In this document: piece after piece, positions 56,379-64,000 of the stretch | How the letters are laid out: the number at the start of each line of letters is the position of its first letter | Numbering within the stretch: position 1 is the stretch's first letter | Assembly: GCF_000389965.1 (NCBI RefSeq) | Contig: NC_021191.1 | Span: 2,171,501 to 2,235,500 of the forward strand | DNA: 64,000 nucleotides | Origin: Actinoplanes sp. N902-109 | Lineage (GTDB): Bacteria; Actinomycetota; Actinomycetes; Mycobacteriales; Micromonosporaceae | Direction of reading: 5' to 3' | Position numbers and translations under genes: made by a program | Notes under the pieces: generated by a model | The model's input: only the letters and a program-made list of their open reading frames with translations | Told to the model about the DNA's origin: nothing | The model's database searches: none

Positions 56379-57833
56379 TTGACGACCTCGGTCCGGGGAA
56401 GCCAATTGGCTCGCCTGCTCGGTCAATGGCACGCCCTGCCCGGGCGTCATCGCAGCCCCGACTATGCCGCGCTGGCCGGGGCTGTCCGGGGGCTGCTGAG
56501 CGACGGGCGACTGCCGCTGGGCATCCGCCTGCCCGCGGAGCGGGAGCTGGCCGAAGCGCTCGGGGTGAGCCGCACCACGGTGACCGCGGCCTATCGTGGC
56601 CTGCGCGAGAGCGGCCACCTGACCAGCCGGCGCGGCGCGGGCAGCTGGACCACCCTGCCGAACGGCCACCGGGTGGCCACCTCCGGGCTGTGGACCCCCA
56701 ACGACGACGTCGACATGATCGACCTGGGCGTGGCCGCCTCCGCGGCGCCGGTCGAGCTGGTGCCGGCGGCCCGCGCGGCAGCCGACGACCTGCCCCGGTT
56801 CGTCGGCACGGCCGGTTACCACCCGACCGGGCTGGGTGAGCTGCGCGATGCCGTCGCGGCCAACTACACCGCCCGGGGCGTGCCGACCAGCCCCGAGCAG
56901 GTCCTCATCACCAGCGGCACCCAGCAGGCGCTCGACCTGGTGCTCCGGCTCTCCGTGCCGGCCGGTGCCCCGGTGCTGGTGGAATCCCCGACCTATCCCA
57001 ACGCGCTGGCCGCGCTGGCCGCCCGGCGGGCCCGGATCAGCACCCACGGGCTGGACGCGGCCACCGGATGGGACCCCGAGCTGCTGCTGGCCGCGCTGCG
57101 GCAGACCCGGCCCCGGCTGACGTACCTGATCCCGGAGTTCCAGAACCCCACCGGCCATCTGATGCCGGCCGGCCTGCGCGAGCGCGTCGTCGCCGCGGCC
57201 CATGCGACAGGTACGGAACTCGTGGTCGACGAGTCCTTCGTCGACCTCCCGCTGGACGGCACCGAGCTGCCGCCACCGGTGGCCGTGTACGACCGGCACT
57301 CACGCGTGGTGTCGATCGGTGGCATGAGCAAGGGCTACTGGGGTGGACTGCGGATCGGCTGGGTGCGTGCCTCGGCGCCGCTGGTGCAACGGCTGGCCGC
57401 CCTGCGGGTGGGTGTGGACATGGGCAGTCCGGTGCTCGATCAGCTGGTCGCCGTACGGCTGCTGCGCGACGCCGGTCAGATCGTGGCCGCCCGCCGGGCC
57501 CAGCTCGCCCCGCGCCGGGACGCGCTGGTCGCGGCGTTGCGCGAGCACCTGCCCGAGTGGCGGTTCACGGTGCCCGGCGGCGGTGTCATGCTGTGGGCGG
57601 AGCTGGACGGGCCCATCTCCAGCGCCCTGGCCCGCGCGGCCGAGGACGTCGGCGTGCGGCTGGCCCCGGGCCCGCGCTTCGGGCTTGACGGCACGCTGGA
57701 ACGCTTCCTCCGGCTGCCGTTCGCGCTGCCCGAGGACGACCTGGTGGATGCGGTGCGCCGGATCGCCTCGGTGCGCTACGACCTGGACCGGGCGGCGCGC
57801 CCGGCCTGGCGTACGCCCGCGGTCATCGCATGA
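56379..57833 (+). CDS. MocR/GntR-type PLP-dependent transcriptional regulator
   Basis: ~484 residues: an N-terminal GntR winged helix (LPLGIRLPAERELAEALGVS, RTTVTAAYRGLRESGHL) fused to a class I aminotransferase-like domain. The aminotransferase part has LITSGTQQALDLVLRLSV, ESPTYPNALAAL, PEFQNPTGHLMP and the PLP-lysine region SIGGMSKGYWGGLRIGW. TTG start with GGAGG five bases upstream. Upstream open sequence in frame is not part of the gene. Probably regulates the divergent yczE-like gene and itself through the GGCCAAT repeats. Confidence 0.92.
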   Translation: MTTSVRGSQLARLLGQWHALPGRHRSPDYAALAGAVRGLLSDGRLPLGIRLPAERELAEALGVSRTTVTAAYRGLRESGHLTSRRGAGSWTTLPNGHRVATSGLWTPNDDVDMIDLGVAASAAPVELVPAARAAADDLPRFVGTAGYHPTGLGELRDAVAANYTARGVPTSPEQVLITSGTQQALDLVLRLSVPAGAPVLVESPTYPNALAALAARRARISTHGLDAATGWDPELLLAALRQTRPRLTYLIPEFQNPTGHLMPAGLRERVVAAAHATGTELVVDESFVDLPLDGTELPPPVAVYDRHSRVVSIGGMSKGYWGGLRIGWVRASAPLVQRLAALRVGVDMGSPVLDQLVAVRLLRDAGQIVAARRAQLAPRRDALVAALREHLPEWRFTVPGGGVMLWAELDGPISSALARAAEDVGVRLAPGPRFGLDGTLERFLRLPFALPEDDLVDAVRRIASVRYDLDRAARPAWRTPAVIA

Positions 57834-57840
57834 TGGGCGC

Positions 57841-58383
57841 ATGGGCAAACTGATCTGCACCGGCATCACCTCGCTGGACGGCTACATAGAGGACGAGAGC
57901 GGTTCCTTCGCCTGGAGCGAGCCCGACGACGAGGTGCATGCGTTCGCCAACGAGCTCGAGCGCGGTGCCGGCCTGCATCTGTACGGCCGCCGGCTCTACG
58001 ACGTGATGACGTTCTGGGAGGACTTCCACGACGGCCCGGCCGTGCAGCGGGAATATGCCGAGCTGTGGCGCGCCACCGACAAGGTGGTCTTCTCCACGAC
58101 GCTGACCGAGGTGCGCAGCGCCCGCACCCGCGTGGAGCGCACGTTCGACCCGGAAGCGGTCCGCGCCTGGAAGCAGGACCGTGACCTGGACATCGGCGGC
58201 CCCGAGCTGGCCGCCCACGCCTTCCGCGCCGGGCTGGTCGACGAGGTGCAGCTGCTGGTCAACCCGGTGATCGTGGGCGGTGGCAAGCCGTTCCTGCCGG
58301 TCGGCTGGCGGACCGGGCTGACGCTGCTGGCGGAGCGCAGGTTCACCAGCGGTGTGGTGCACCTGCGCTACCAGGTCGGCTGA
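57841..58383 (+). CDS. RibD C-terminal/dihydrofolate-reductase-like protein
   Basis: 180 residues, small NADPH-type reductase fold. GKLICTGITSLDGYIEDESG opens the domain. LYGRRLYDVMTFWE, TDKVVFSTTLTEV and DIGGPELAAHAFRAGLVDEV with the end VNPVIVGGGKPFLP fit the RibD_C family found widely as single-domain proteins. The substrate is unknown. It follows mocR by eight bases and may be co-transcribed. It meets the fadD stop head-on with no space. Confidence 0.87.
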   Translation: MGKLICTGITSLDGYIEDESGSFAWSEPDDEVHAFANELERGAGLHLYGRRLYDVMTFWEDFHDGPAVQREYAELWRATDKVVFSTTLTEVRSARTRVERTFDPEAVRAWKQDRDLDIGGPELAAHAFRAGLVDEVQLLVNPVIVGGGKPFLPVGWRTGLTLLAERRFTSGVVHLRYQVG

Positions 58384-60207
58384 TCACATCTTGGCGAGGC
58401 TGCCCTCGTACATCTTGTCGATCTGCTCGGCGAAGTTGACCTCGACGCTGCGCCGCTTGATCTTCATCGACGGGGTCAGCTCGCCCTGCTCGATGCTCAG
58501 GTCGCGGGGGAGGATCGCGAACCGCTTGATCGTCTCCCACCGGTTGAGCTTGCCGTTGAGCTCCTCGACAAAACCCGCCACGAGCTTCTCCGCCTCCGGC
58601 GAGGCGACGATCTCCTCGTACGGCTTGCCGGCCAGCGGGCCACCGGCGGCCCACGACGCGATGGCGTCCTCGTCCAGGCTGACCAGCATCGTGACGAAGT
58701 TGCGGCTCTGCCCGACCACGACCACCTGCGACGTGTACGGGCACACCGCCTTGAACTGGCCCTCGATCGCCGACGGTGCGATGTACTTGCCGCCGGACGT
58801 CTTGACCAGGTCCTTCTTGCGGTCGGTGATGCGCAGGTAGCCGTCGGCGTCGAGCTCGCCGATGTCGCCGGTGCGCAGGAAGCCGTCCTCGGTGAACGCC
58901 TCGGCGGTCTCCTTGGGCAGGTTGTGGTAGCCGCGCATCACCGGGGTGCCCTTGACCAGCACCTCGCCGTCGTGGTCGAGGCGGCACTCGAGATCGCCCA
59001 GCGCCTCGCCGACCGAGCCGATCTTGAGCCGGCCGAGCCGGTTGACGTAGATGGCGGCGCTGGTCTCGGTGAGCCCGTAGCCCTCCATGATGGGCAGGTT
59101 GGCCGCGGCGAAGAACTCGGCGATGTCGCGGCTCAGCGGCGCGGCCCCGGAGACCAGCAACCGCAGCTTGCCGCCGAGACGCTGCTGCAGCTTGCTGAAC
59201 ACCAGCCGCTCGGCGACCGCGTACTTGGCCTTGAGGCCGCCCGGCACGGGCTTGCCCGCCTGCTCCAGCGCGACCTTGGCCTTGCCGGTCCGGACCGCCC
59301 ACTGGAAGATTTTGGCCTTGACGCCGCCGCCGGACATCGCCGTGGTGACGGTCTTGTTGTAGACCTTCTCGAAGATCCGCGGGGCGGCGCACATCAGCGT
59401 CGGGCGCACCATCGGCAGCAGCTCGACCAGCTTGTCCACCCGGCCGTCGACGTAGGTCGGCGCCCCCACGTGGATGACCCCGCAGGTCAGGCACTTGCCG
59501 AAGGCGTGCGCCAGGGGCAGCCACAGGAACTGCAGGTCGTCCGGCTCGAACAGGCCCAGCCCGCCCTGCGCGACGCCCTCCCACACCCAGCAGGCGTGGG
59601 TGAGCTGCACGCCCTTGGGTCGCCCGGTGGTGCCCGAGGTGTAGATCAGGGTGGCCAGGTTGTCCAGGGTCAGACCCTCGGCGATCCGCTCGATCAGCCC
59701 GGGCTCACCGGCCAGCCGGGCCTGCCCGCGTTCCTCCAGCTCGGCCAGGGTCAGCTGGGGCGGCTGGGCGCCCGCGTCGGCCATGCCCTCGATCAGCACC
59801 ACGTGGGTGACCGCGTTGTCGCTGCCGGCCAGCTTCATCGCCTGCTTGGCGTTCTCGGCGACGACGACCTTGGAGTCGGAGTCGGCGACGATGTAGGCCG
59901 CGTCCTCCGGCTCGGTCGTCGGGTAGACCGTGGTGGTCGCCGCGCCGGCCAGGTTGATGCCCAGGTCGGCCAGCACCCACTCGAGCCGGGTGTTGGAGAT
60001 GATCGACACCCGGTCCTCGACGCCGACCCCCAGCTCCACCAGGCCCGCGGCGATGGCCTTCGCCCGGTCCCCCACCTGCGCCCAGGTCAGCCAGTCGATG
60101 CCGCTGTCGTCCGCGTTCGGGCCACCGAAGGCCTTGCCGTCCGGGGTCGCCTCGACCCGACGCAGCAGCATGTCCGGGATCGAGCGGTAGGGAACTTCGA
60201 GTGCCAT
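58384..60207 (-). CDS. Long-chain fatty-acid:CoA ligase (FadD15-like, AMP-forming)
   Basis: ~607-residue adenylate-forming enzyme. Motifs: TLIYTSGTTGRPKGVQLTHA (AMP/P-loop), GYGLTETSAAIYVNR, LRTGDIGELDADGYLRITDR and the catalytic-lysine end KDLVKTSGGKYIAP. LFEPDDLQFLWLPLAHAFGK and a C-terminal WETIKRFAILPRDLSIEQGE fit the FadD15/long-chain group. ATG at 60207 with GAGGCGG upstream. A palindromic operator (60237-60252) lies just before it, suggesting control by a fatty-acid-sensing repressor. Confidence 0.93.
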   Translation of the reverse strand: MALEVPYRSIPDMLLRRVEATPDGKAFGGPNADDSGIDWLTWAQVGDRAKAIAAGLVELGVGVEDRVSIISNTRLEWVLADLGINLAGAATTTVYPTTEPEDAAYIVADSDSKVVVAENAKQAMKLAGSDNAVTHVVLIEGMADAGAQPPQLTLAELEERGQARLAGEPGLIERIAEGLTLDNLATLIYTSGTTGRPKGVQLTHACWVWEGVAQGGLGLFEPDDLQFLWLPLAHAFGKCLTCGVIHVGAPTYVDGRVDKLVELLPMVRPTLMCAAPRIFEKVYNKTVTTAMSGGGVKAKIFQWAVRTGKAKVALEQAGKPVPGGLKAKYAVAERLVFSKLQQRLGGKLRLLVSGAAPLSRDIAEFFAAANLPIMEGYGLTETSAAIYVNRLGRLKIGSVGEALGDLECRLDHDGEVLVKGTPVMRGYHNLPKETAEAFTEDGFLRTGDIGELDADGYLRITDRKKDLVKTSGGKYIAPSAIEGQFKAVCPYTSQVVVVGQSRNFVTMLVSLDEDAIASWAAGGPLAGKPYEEIVASPEAEKLVAGFVEELNGKLNRWETIKRFAILPRDLSIEQGELTPSMKIKRRSVEVNFAEQIDKMYEGSLAKM

Positions 60208-60236
60208 CGGCGCCGCCTCTTTGCGTCGGGTGGGGT

Positions 60237-60252
60237 GTAACAGCCGTGTTAC
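60237..60252. promoter_or_regulatory. 16-bp palindromic operator upstream of fadD
   Basis: GTAACA (60237-60242) and TGTTAC (60247-60252) are perfect inverted arms around GCCG, 30 bp before the fadD ATG and near a minus-strand AATACT -10-like element (about 60258-60263). The size and place suit a TetR/FadR-type repressor of lipid metabolism. Confidence 0.6.
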
Positions 60253-60412
60253 CGAAGAGTATTGCCCTGGTGCCGGGCGCACCAGCCCGGCCCGGCTCCG
60301 GCTCAATCCTAGTCGCTGCTGGTATGGCTCAAACGGGATAGACACCGGTCGACGTCCAGCGCCTACCCTCAGGGGACGGATACCGCATCCGCGCAGGTGA
60401 GAGAGGATCACC

Positions 60413-61582
60413 ATGGCGATTCGACGTTTCCGGGCCGGCCGCTGTCTGGCCGCCGCCGGGCTCGCTGCGGCCACCGTGGCCGCACTGACCGCGACACCCG
60501 CGACGGCCGCACCGGCCGTCGGTCAGATCCGCCTGGCCGGCACGGCCACCGCCATCGCCGGCGACTACATCGTCGTCCTCAAGTCGTCCGCCCAGCCTGA
60601 CAGCCTGGCCCGCAGCTACGGCGGCTCGGTGCGGCAGACCTTCGGCGCCGCGCTCCCCGGCTTCCAGGCCGCCCTCAGCGAGTACGCCGCGAAGCGACTC
60701 GCTGCCGACCCCCACGTCGCGTACGTGGAGCAGAACCAGGTCGTGTCGCTGCTGGCCACCCAGAGCGGCGCGACCTGGGGCCTGGACCGCATCGACCAGG
60801 CCGGCCTGCCGCTGAACAGCACCTACACCTACTCGCAGACGGCCGCCGGCGTCACCGCGTACATCATCGACACGGGCATCAAGTACACCCACAACGACTT
60901 CGGCGGCCGGGCGACCTTCGGCTACGACGCGGTCGGCTCCGGCGGCGTGGACTGCAACGGCCACGGCACGCACGTGGCGGGAACGGTCGGCGGGGCCACC
61001 TACGGCGTTGCCAAGCAGGTCAAACTGGTGGGCGTACGGGTCCTGAACTGCTCGGGCTCGGGCACCACCGCCGGGGTGATCGCGGGCGTCAACTGGGTGA
61101 CGGCCAACGCCAGGAAACCAGCCGTGGCGAACATGAGCCTCGGCGGCGGCGCCAGCACCGCCCTCGACAACGCGGTCGCCGGCTCCATCAGCTCGGGCGT
61201 CAGCTACGCCCTGGCCGCCGGGAACTCCACGGCCAACGCCTGCAACTCCTCGCCGGCCCGGGTGCCCGCCGCCATCACGGTCGGCGCCACCACCAGCACG
61301 GACGCCCGCGCGTCCTACTCCAACTACGGCACCTGCCTGGACATCTTCGCCCCGGGCTCGTCCATCACGTCGGACTGGTACAGCAGCAACACCGCCACGA
61401 ACACGATCAGCGGTACGTCCATGGCCTCCCCGCACGTGGCGGGCGCGGCCGCGCTGGTGCTCTCGGCCAACCCGTCGTACACCCCGGCCCAGGTCCGCGA
61501 CACCCTGGTCAACCAGGCCACCGCCGGCAAGGTGACCAACCCGGGCACGGGCTCGCCCAACCGGTTGCTGTTCGTGAGCTGA
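60413..61582 (+). CDS. Secreted S8 (subtilisin/proteinase K-like) serine protease
   Basis: 389-residue exported protease. Signal peptide (CLAAAGLAAATVAALTATPA then TAAPA), an I9 propeptide (~residues 48-113, GDYIVVLKSSAQPDSLA to ADPHVAYVEQNQ), then the catalytic domain: Asp153 (IIDTGIKYTH), His184 (GHGTHVAG) and Ser336 (GTSMASPHVAG). The four cysteines and spacing match proteinase K-like enzymes of actinomycetes. No C-terminal wall or binding domain. ATG with GAGAGG upstream. A hairpin terminator follows. Confidence 0.95.
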   Translation: MAIRRFRAGRCLAAAGLAAATVAALTATPATAAPAVGQIRLAGTATAIAGDYIVVLKSSAQPDSLARSYGGSVRQTFGAALPGFQAALSEYAAKRLAADPHVAYVEQNQVVSLLATQSGATWGLDRIDQAGLPLNSTYTYSQTAAGVTAYIIDTGIKYTHNDFGGRATFGYDAVGSGGVDCNGHGTHVAGTVGGATYGVAKQVKLVGVRVLNCSGSGTTAGVIAGVNWVTANARKPAVANMSLGGGASTALDNAVAGSISSGVSYALAAGNSTANACNSSPARVPAAITVGATTSTDARASYSNYGTCLDIFAPGSSITSDWYSSNTATNTISGTSMASPHVAGAAALVLSANPSYTPAQVRDTLVNQATAGKVTNPGTGSPNRLLFVS

Positions 61583-61637
61583 CGGCCTTCCTTCCTGCGG
61601 CTTTCCACCCTGACAGCACGACTTTCTTCCCCGACAG

Positions 61638-61670
61638 ACGGTGCCCGGGCTTGGTCGGCTCGGGCACCGT
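61638..61670. terminator. hairpin between the convergent protease and PepSY genes
   Basis: ACGGTGCCCG (61638-61647) pairs with CGGGCACCGT (61661-61670) over 13 bases, followed by CGCATTT. It lies between convergent genes and could serve both. Confidence 0.6.
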
Positions 61671-61697
61671 CGCATTTCCGGGTACGGGCGCAGCCGA

Positions 61698-62432
61698 TCA
61701 GTCGTCGCTGCCGTGCCCGCCGGACCGGCGACCGTGGTCGTCGCCGCCCTTGTCGTCCGCGCCGTGCCCGCCGCGGCCGTGGTCGTCGCCGGCCCGGTCA
61801 TCGGAACCACGCCCCCGGTCGTCGCCGCCCTCGTCGTCGCTGTCGTGCCCGCCGCTGCTGCGGTGATCCTCGCTGCTTTGCCTGCTGCTGCCGTGGTCGT
61901 CGCTGCTGCCGCGCCCGCTGCTGCTGCCGCGCCCGTTGCCGTGGTGGTCGTCGCCGGCTTTGTCGTCGCTGCGGTGGCCGGGGGAGGCCGGCGTGGTGGT
62001 CGCCCGGGTGGCGGGAGCGGACGTGCCGGAGGTCCGGTGGCGTAGCACCGCGCCGGTCGTGCGGTCCACGTCGATGTCGTGCTCGACGCCGTTGCGGAGG
62101 ACGTCGACGTCCCAGACCGCGCGGCCGTGCTCGATCTCGCCCTCGACGCTCTCCACCCGCCCGCCGCCGACGATGCGCAGGGCGATGGCCTTCGCCGCCG
62201 CTGCCGGGACCGACGTGGCCCGGCCGGGCGAGGTGGTGGCGGACGGCGACGCGGTGGCGGACGGCGAGGCCGTGACGAACGGCGACGCGGCCGCGGTGGG
62301 GGAGACGTCGCCGTTGGGCAGCAGCGGCACCGTGCCGTCGTCGGCGCCGTCCGCGGCCAGCGCTGTGCCGCCGATGGCCAGGGCCGCCACCGCGCCGATG
62401 GCCAGTGCGGACGCCGTACGAAGTTTGATCAT
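61698..62432 (-). CDS. Exported PepSY-domain protein with His/Asp/Gly/Ser-rich tail
   Basis: 244 residues. Signal peptide (ASALAIGAVAALAIGGTALA), a Ser/Thr/Ala/Pro linker, then one PepSY unit (AKAIALRIVGGGRVESVEGE, VWDVDVLRNGVEHDIDVDRT). The last ~90 residues are repeats of short DDHG/HGSDD/GRGS units, dense in His and Asp, suggestive of metal binding. ATG 62432 has GGAGG five bases upstream. It lies 72 bp downstream of the histidine kinase on the same strand, so it may be part of, or controlled by, that two-component system. Confidence 0.85.
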   Translation of the reverse strand: MIKLRTASALAIGAVAALAIGGTALAADGADDGTVPLLPNGDVSPTAAASPFVTASPSATASPSATTSPGRATSVPAAAAKAIALRIVGGGRVESVEGEIEHGRAVWDVDVLRNGVEHDIDVDRTTGAVLRHRTSGTSAPATRATTTPASPGHRSDDKAGDDHHGNGRGSSSGRGSSDDHGSSRQSSEDHRSSGGHDSDDEGGDDRGRGSDDRAGDDHGRGGHGADDKGGDDHGRRSGGHGSDD

Positions 62433-62504
62433 GGGAACCTCCGGGTCGTTGATCTGACCCGATGACGTTCTCGCGGGGCACGCTATGCGCGCGCTGTGTG
62501 ATCG

Positions 62505-63758
62505 CTAAGGGCTGGTTAACGCCATCCGGACCAGGGCACCGCCGCCCGGCGCGGCCAGGACCTGCAACGATCCGCCACCGCTCGCCGCGGCCCGGCGGGC
62601 GATGTCGAGGCCGAGACCGGTCGAGCCCGCGCCGGAGGTGCCGCGGTCGAGCGCCCGGACGGGGAAGCCGGGGCCGGAGTCGCTGACCTCGATGACCGCA
62701 CCGCCGGCCGGGCCGGGTGCCAGGGACACGCCGAAGGCCGTGCCGTCGGGGGTGTGCGCGAACACGTTGCCCAGCAGGGCGTCGAGGGCTGCCGCGAGTT
62801 CGTCGGCGGGCAGGGCCACCGGGAGGGGACCGGCCGGCAGCTCCCGGCGTACCTCCCGGTCGGTGTCCTCGGCGAGCACGGACCAGAAGCCGACCCGGTC
62901 GGTGACCACCGCCGTGGCGTCGCAGGACCGGTTCTCCCCGCCGCGCCGCCGGGCCTGCTGGATGACCGTGGTCACGGCCCGTTCGACGGCGTCGGCGGCG
63001 GCTGCCACCCGGTCCGACTCGCCCGGGTCGCGCAGCGACTCGGCCTCCAGGCGCAGCGCGGTGAGCGGGGTGCGCAGCCGGTGCGACAGGTCGGCTACCC
63101 GCTCGCTCTCCTCGCGGAGCAGGTCCTGGATGCGCCCGGCGAGATGGTTGAGCGCGGCGGCGACCTCGCGGACCTCCGGCGGGCCGGCCGGGTCGGCGCG
63201 GGCGGAGAGTTCGGCGCGGGCCAGGCGGTGCGAGACCGCCGAGAGGGCGGTGATCGGGGCGACGAGGGTACGGGCGAGCCGGTCCGCCACCGCAAGCCCG
63301 AGCAGCACGAGCGCCCCGCCGAGCCCGGCCAGGACCAGCCACGAACGGCTCACCCCGGCGCTGAGGTCGGCGGCCGGGACCACCGTACGGATCACATAGG
63401 TGCCCCGCAGGCTGCGCACCGGCACCACGATCTCGCGACCGGCGGCGGTCTGGACCGACAGGGACCGGCTGGTGGCACCGGCCAGCCGCACCGCCGGGGT
63501 GGCCTCGGCCGGGGTGCCCAGCACCGCGCCACCGGGTGCGAACACGCTGACCGGCACCGGCTGGCCCTGCACCGACAGCGTCACGTCGGCGTCGGGATTG
63601 CTGCCGATCAGCGGCACGATGGTCTGCAGCACCCCGGTGGCCCGGCTCACCGCCCGGTCCGCGGCCACCTGGCGGACCAGCAGCGCCAGCGGCACCAGGA
63701 ACGCGATGAGCACCAGGCAGGTGGTGGCCGCGACCAGCAGCGTCAGCCGGCGCCTCAT
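62505..63758 (-). CDS. Sensor histidine kinase
   Basis: ~417 residues. Helix one (LTLLVAATTCLVLIAFLVPL) and helix two (SWLVLAGLGGALVLLGLAVA) flank a ~130-residue extracytoplasmic domain. HAMP follows (LVAPITALSAVSHRLARAEL), then the phospho-acceptor His in VADLSHRLRTPLTALRLEAE and ATP-binding boxes (LLGNVFAHTPDG, VSDSGPGFP, GSTGLGLDIARRAA). The ATG overlaps the response-regulator TGA (ATGA). PepSY-type proteins often accompany kinases of this kind, perhaps as modulators or targets. Confidence 0.92.
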   Translation of the reverse strand: MRRRLTLLVAATTCLVLIAFLVPLALLVRQVAADRAVSRATGVLQTIVPLIGSNPDADVTLSVQGQPVPVSVFAPGGAVLGTPAEATPAVRLAGATSRSLSVQTAAGREIVVPVRSLRGTYVIRTVVPAADLSAGVSRSWLVLAGLGGALVLLGLAVADRLARTLVAPITALSAVSHRLARAELSARADPAGPPEVREVAAALNHLAGRIQDLLREESERVADLSHRLRTPLTALRLEAESLRDPGESDRVAAAADAVERAVTTVIQQARRRGGENRSCDATAVVTDRVGFWSVLAEDTDREVRRELPAGPLPVALPADELAAALDALLGNVFAHTPDGTAFGVSLAPGPAGGAVIEVSDSGPGFPVRALDRGTSGAGSTGLGLDIARRAAASGGGSLQVLAAPGGGALVRMALTSP

Positions 63759-64000
63759 GCCGGACCGGAGCCGGCCGGGGCGCTCAGCCGGACCCCGACA
63801 CCCCGCACGGTGTGCAGGTAGCGCGGCTGCTGCGCGGTCTCGCCGAGCTTGCGGCGCAGCCAGGACAGGTGCACGTCGACCGTCTTGTCGGCACCCCCGT
63901 ACGGCACCTGCCACACCTCGCTGAGCAGCTCCTTCTTGGTGACCACCCGGCCCGCCCTGGCGGCGAGGTGGTGCAGCAGGTCGAACTCGCGCGGGGTCAG
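63755..64000 (-). CDS. OmpR-family response regulator (3' part; gene runs off the window)
   Basis: The C-terminal ~81 residues of an OmpR/PhoB winged-helix regulator are visible: LTPREFDLLHHLAARAGRVV, TKKELLSEVW, DKTVDVHLSWLRRKLGE and YLHTVRGVGVRLS. The receiver domain lies beyond the right edge. Its TGA overlaps the kinase ATG, so the two form one coupled pair. Confidence 0.92.
   Translation of the reverse strand: MTPREFDLLHHLAARAGRVVTKKELLSEVWQVPYGGADKTVDVHLSWLRRKLGETAQQPRYLHTVRGVGVRLSAPAGSGPA

Overview
The window is very GC-rich, densely packed actinobacterial DNA. Likely family: Micromonosporaceae (Actinoplanes/Micromonospora type). This is inferred from the combination of MurT-GatD, SepF, YggT and DivIVA downstream of ftsZ, a PriA-type hisA in the his operon, a c-di-AMP riboswitch in front of an NlpC/P60 hydrolase, frequent GTG/TTG starts and many leaderless-looking promoters. 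No rRNA, tRNA, CRISPR array, prophage or insertion sequence was seen.

Layout. 1-377: 5' part of a moxR ATPase gene. 596-3549: leuS behind a transcription-attenuation leader (leader peptide with Leu-Leu-Leu, then a terminator hairpin). 3614-6422: aroA, then a divergent TetR regulator / alpha-beta hydrolase pair around a near-perfect 30-bp operator. 6423-7717: 1.3 kb without a convincing gene but full of tandem repeats. 7718-10537 (minus): murT-gatD (lipid II amidation) and a TVP38/DedA-type membrane protein. 11030-12004: c-di-AMP riboswitch and NlpC/P60 hydrolase.

12423-31387: division and cell wall (dcw) cluster: MraZ boxes, mraZ, rsmH, ftsL-like, ftsI, murE, murF, mraY, ftsW, murG, murC, ftsQ, ftsZ, yggS, sepF, yggT, divIVA. 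murD, expected between mraY and ftsW, is absent and a 12-bp-stem hairpin stands in its place. pgeF, often found after ftsZ, is also absent.

31438-44977: mixed housekeeping genes: a membrane protein with an Ada-like zinc motif, DUF167, a CPA1 antiporter, a DksA/TraR zinc-finger protein, lspA, rluD, a secreted unknown, a proline-rich MinD/ParA-like ATPase, dnaE, a DUF2567-like membrane protein and a LON substrate-binding-domain protein. 45128-50938: his operon hisD-hisC-hisB-(55 aa)-hisH-(104 aa)-priA-hisF, nearly every junction a start/stop overlap.

51003-64000: accessory and regulatory genes: a flavin/ferric-reductase operon with its own two-component system, a YczE/MocR divergent pair with GGCCAAT repeats, a RibD-like reductase, a FadD-type acyl-CoA ligase with a palindromic operator, a secreted subtilase, and a PepSY protein with a His/Asp-rich tail next to another two-component system.

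The most interesting signals are (a) the leucine attenuator of leuS, (b) tiny ORFs whose stop codon overlaps the next gene's start (gatD, the 104-aa his-operon gene, sepF), two of them evidently made by tandem duplication of a start region, (c) the missing murD, (d) tandem-repeat expansions inside conserved genes (FtsL-like tail, FtsI N-terminus, HisC insert, response-regulator linker), and (e) the intergenic minisatellite at 6491-7130. All functional calls come from reading the sequence. No database search was run.
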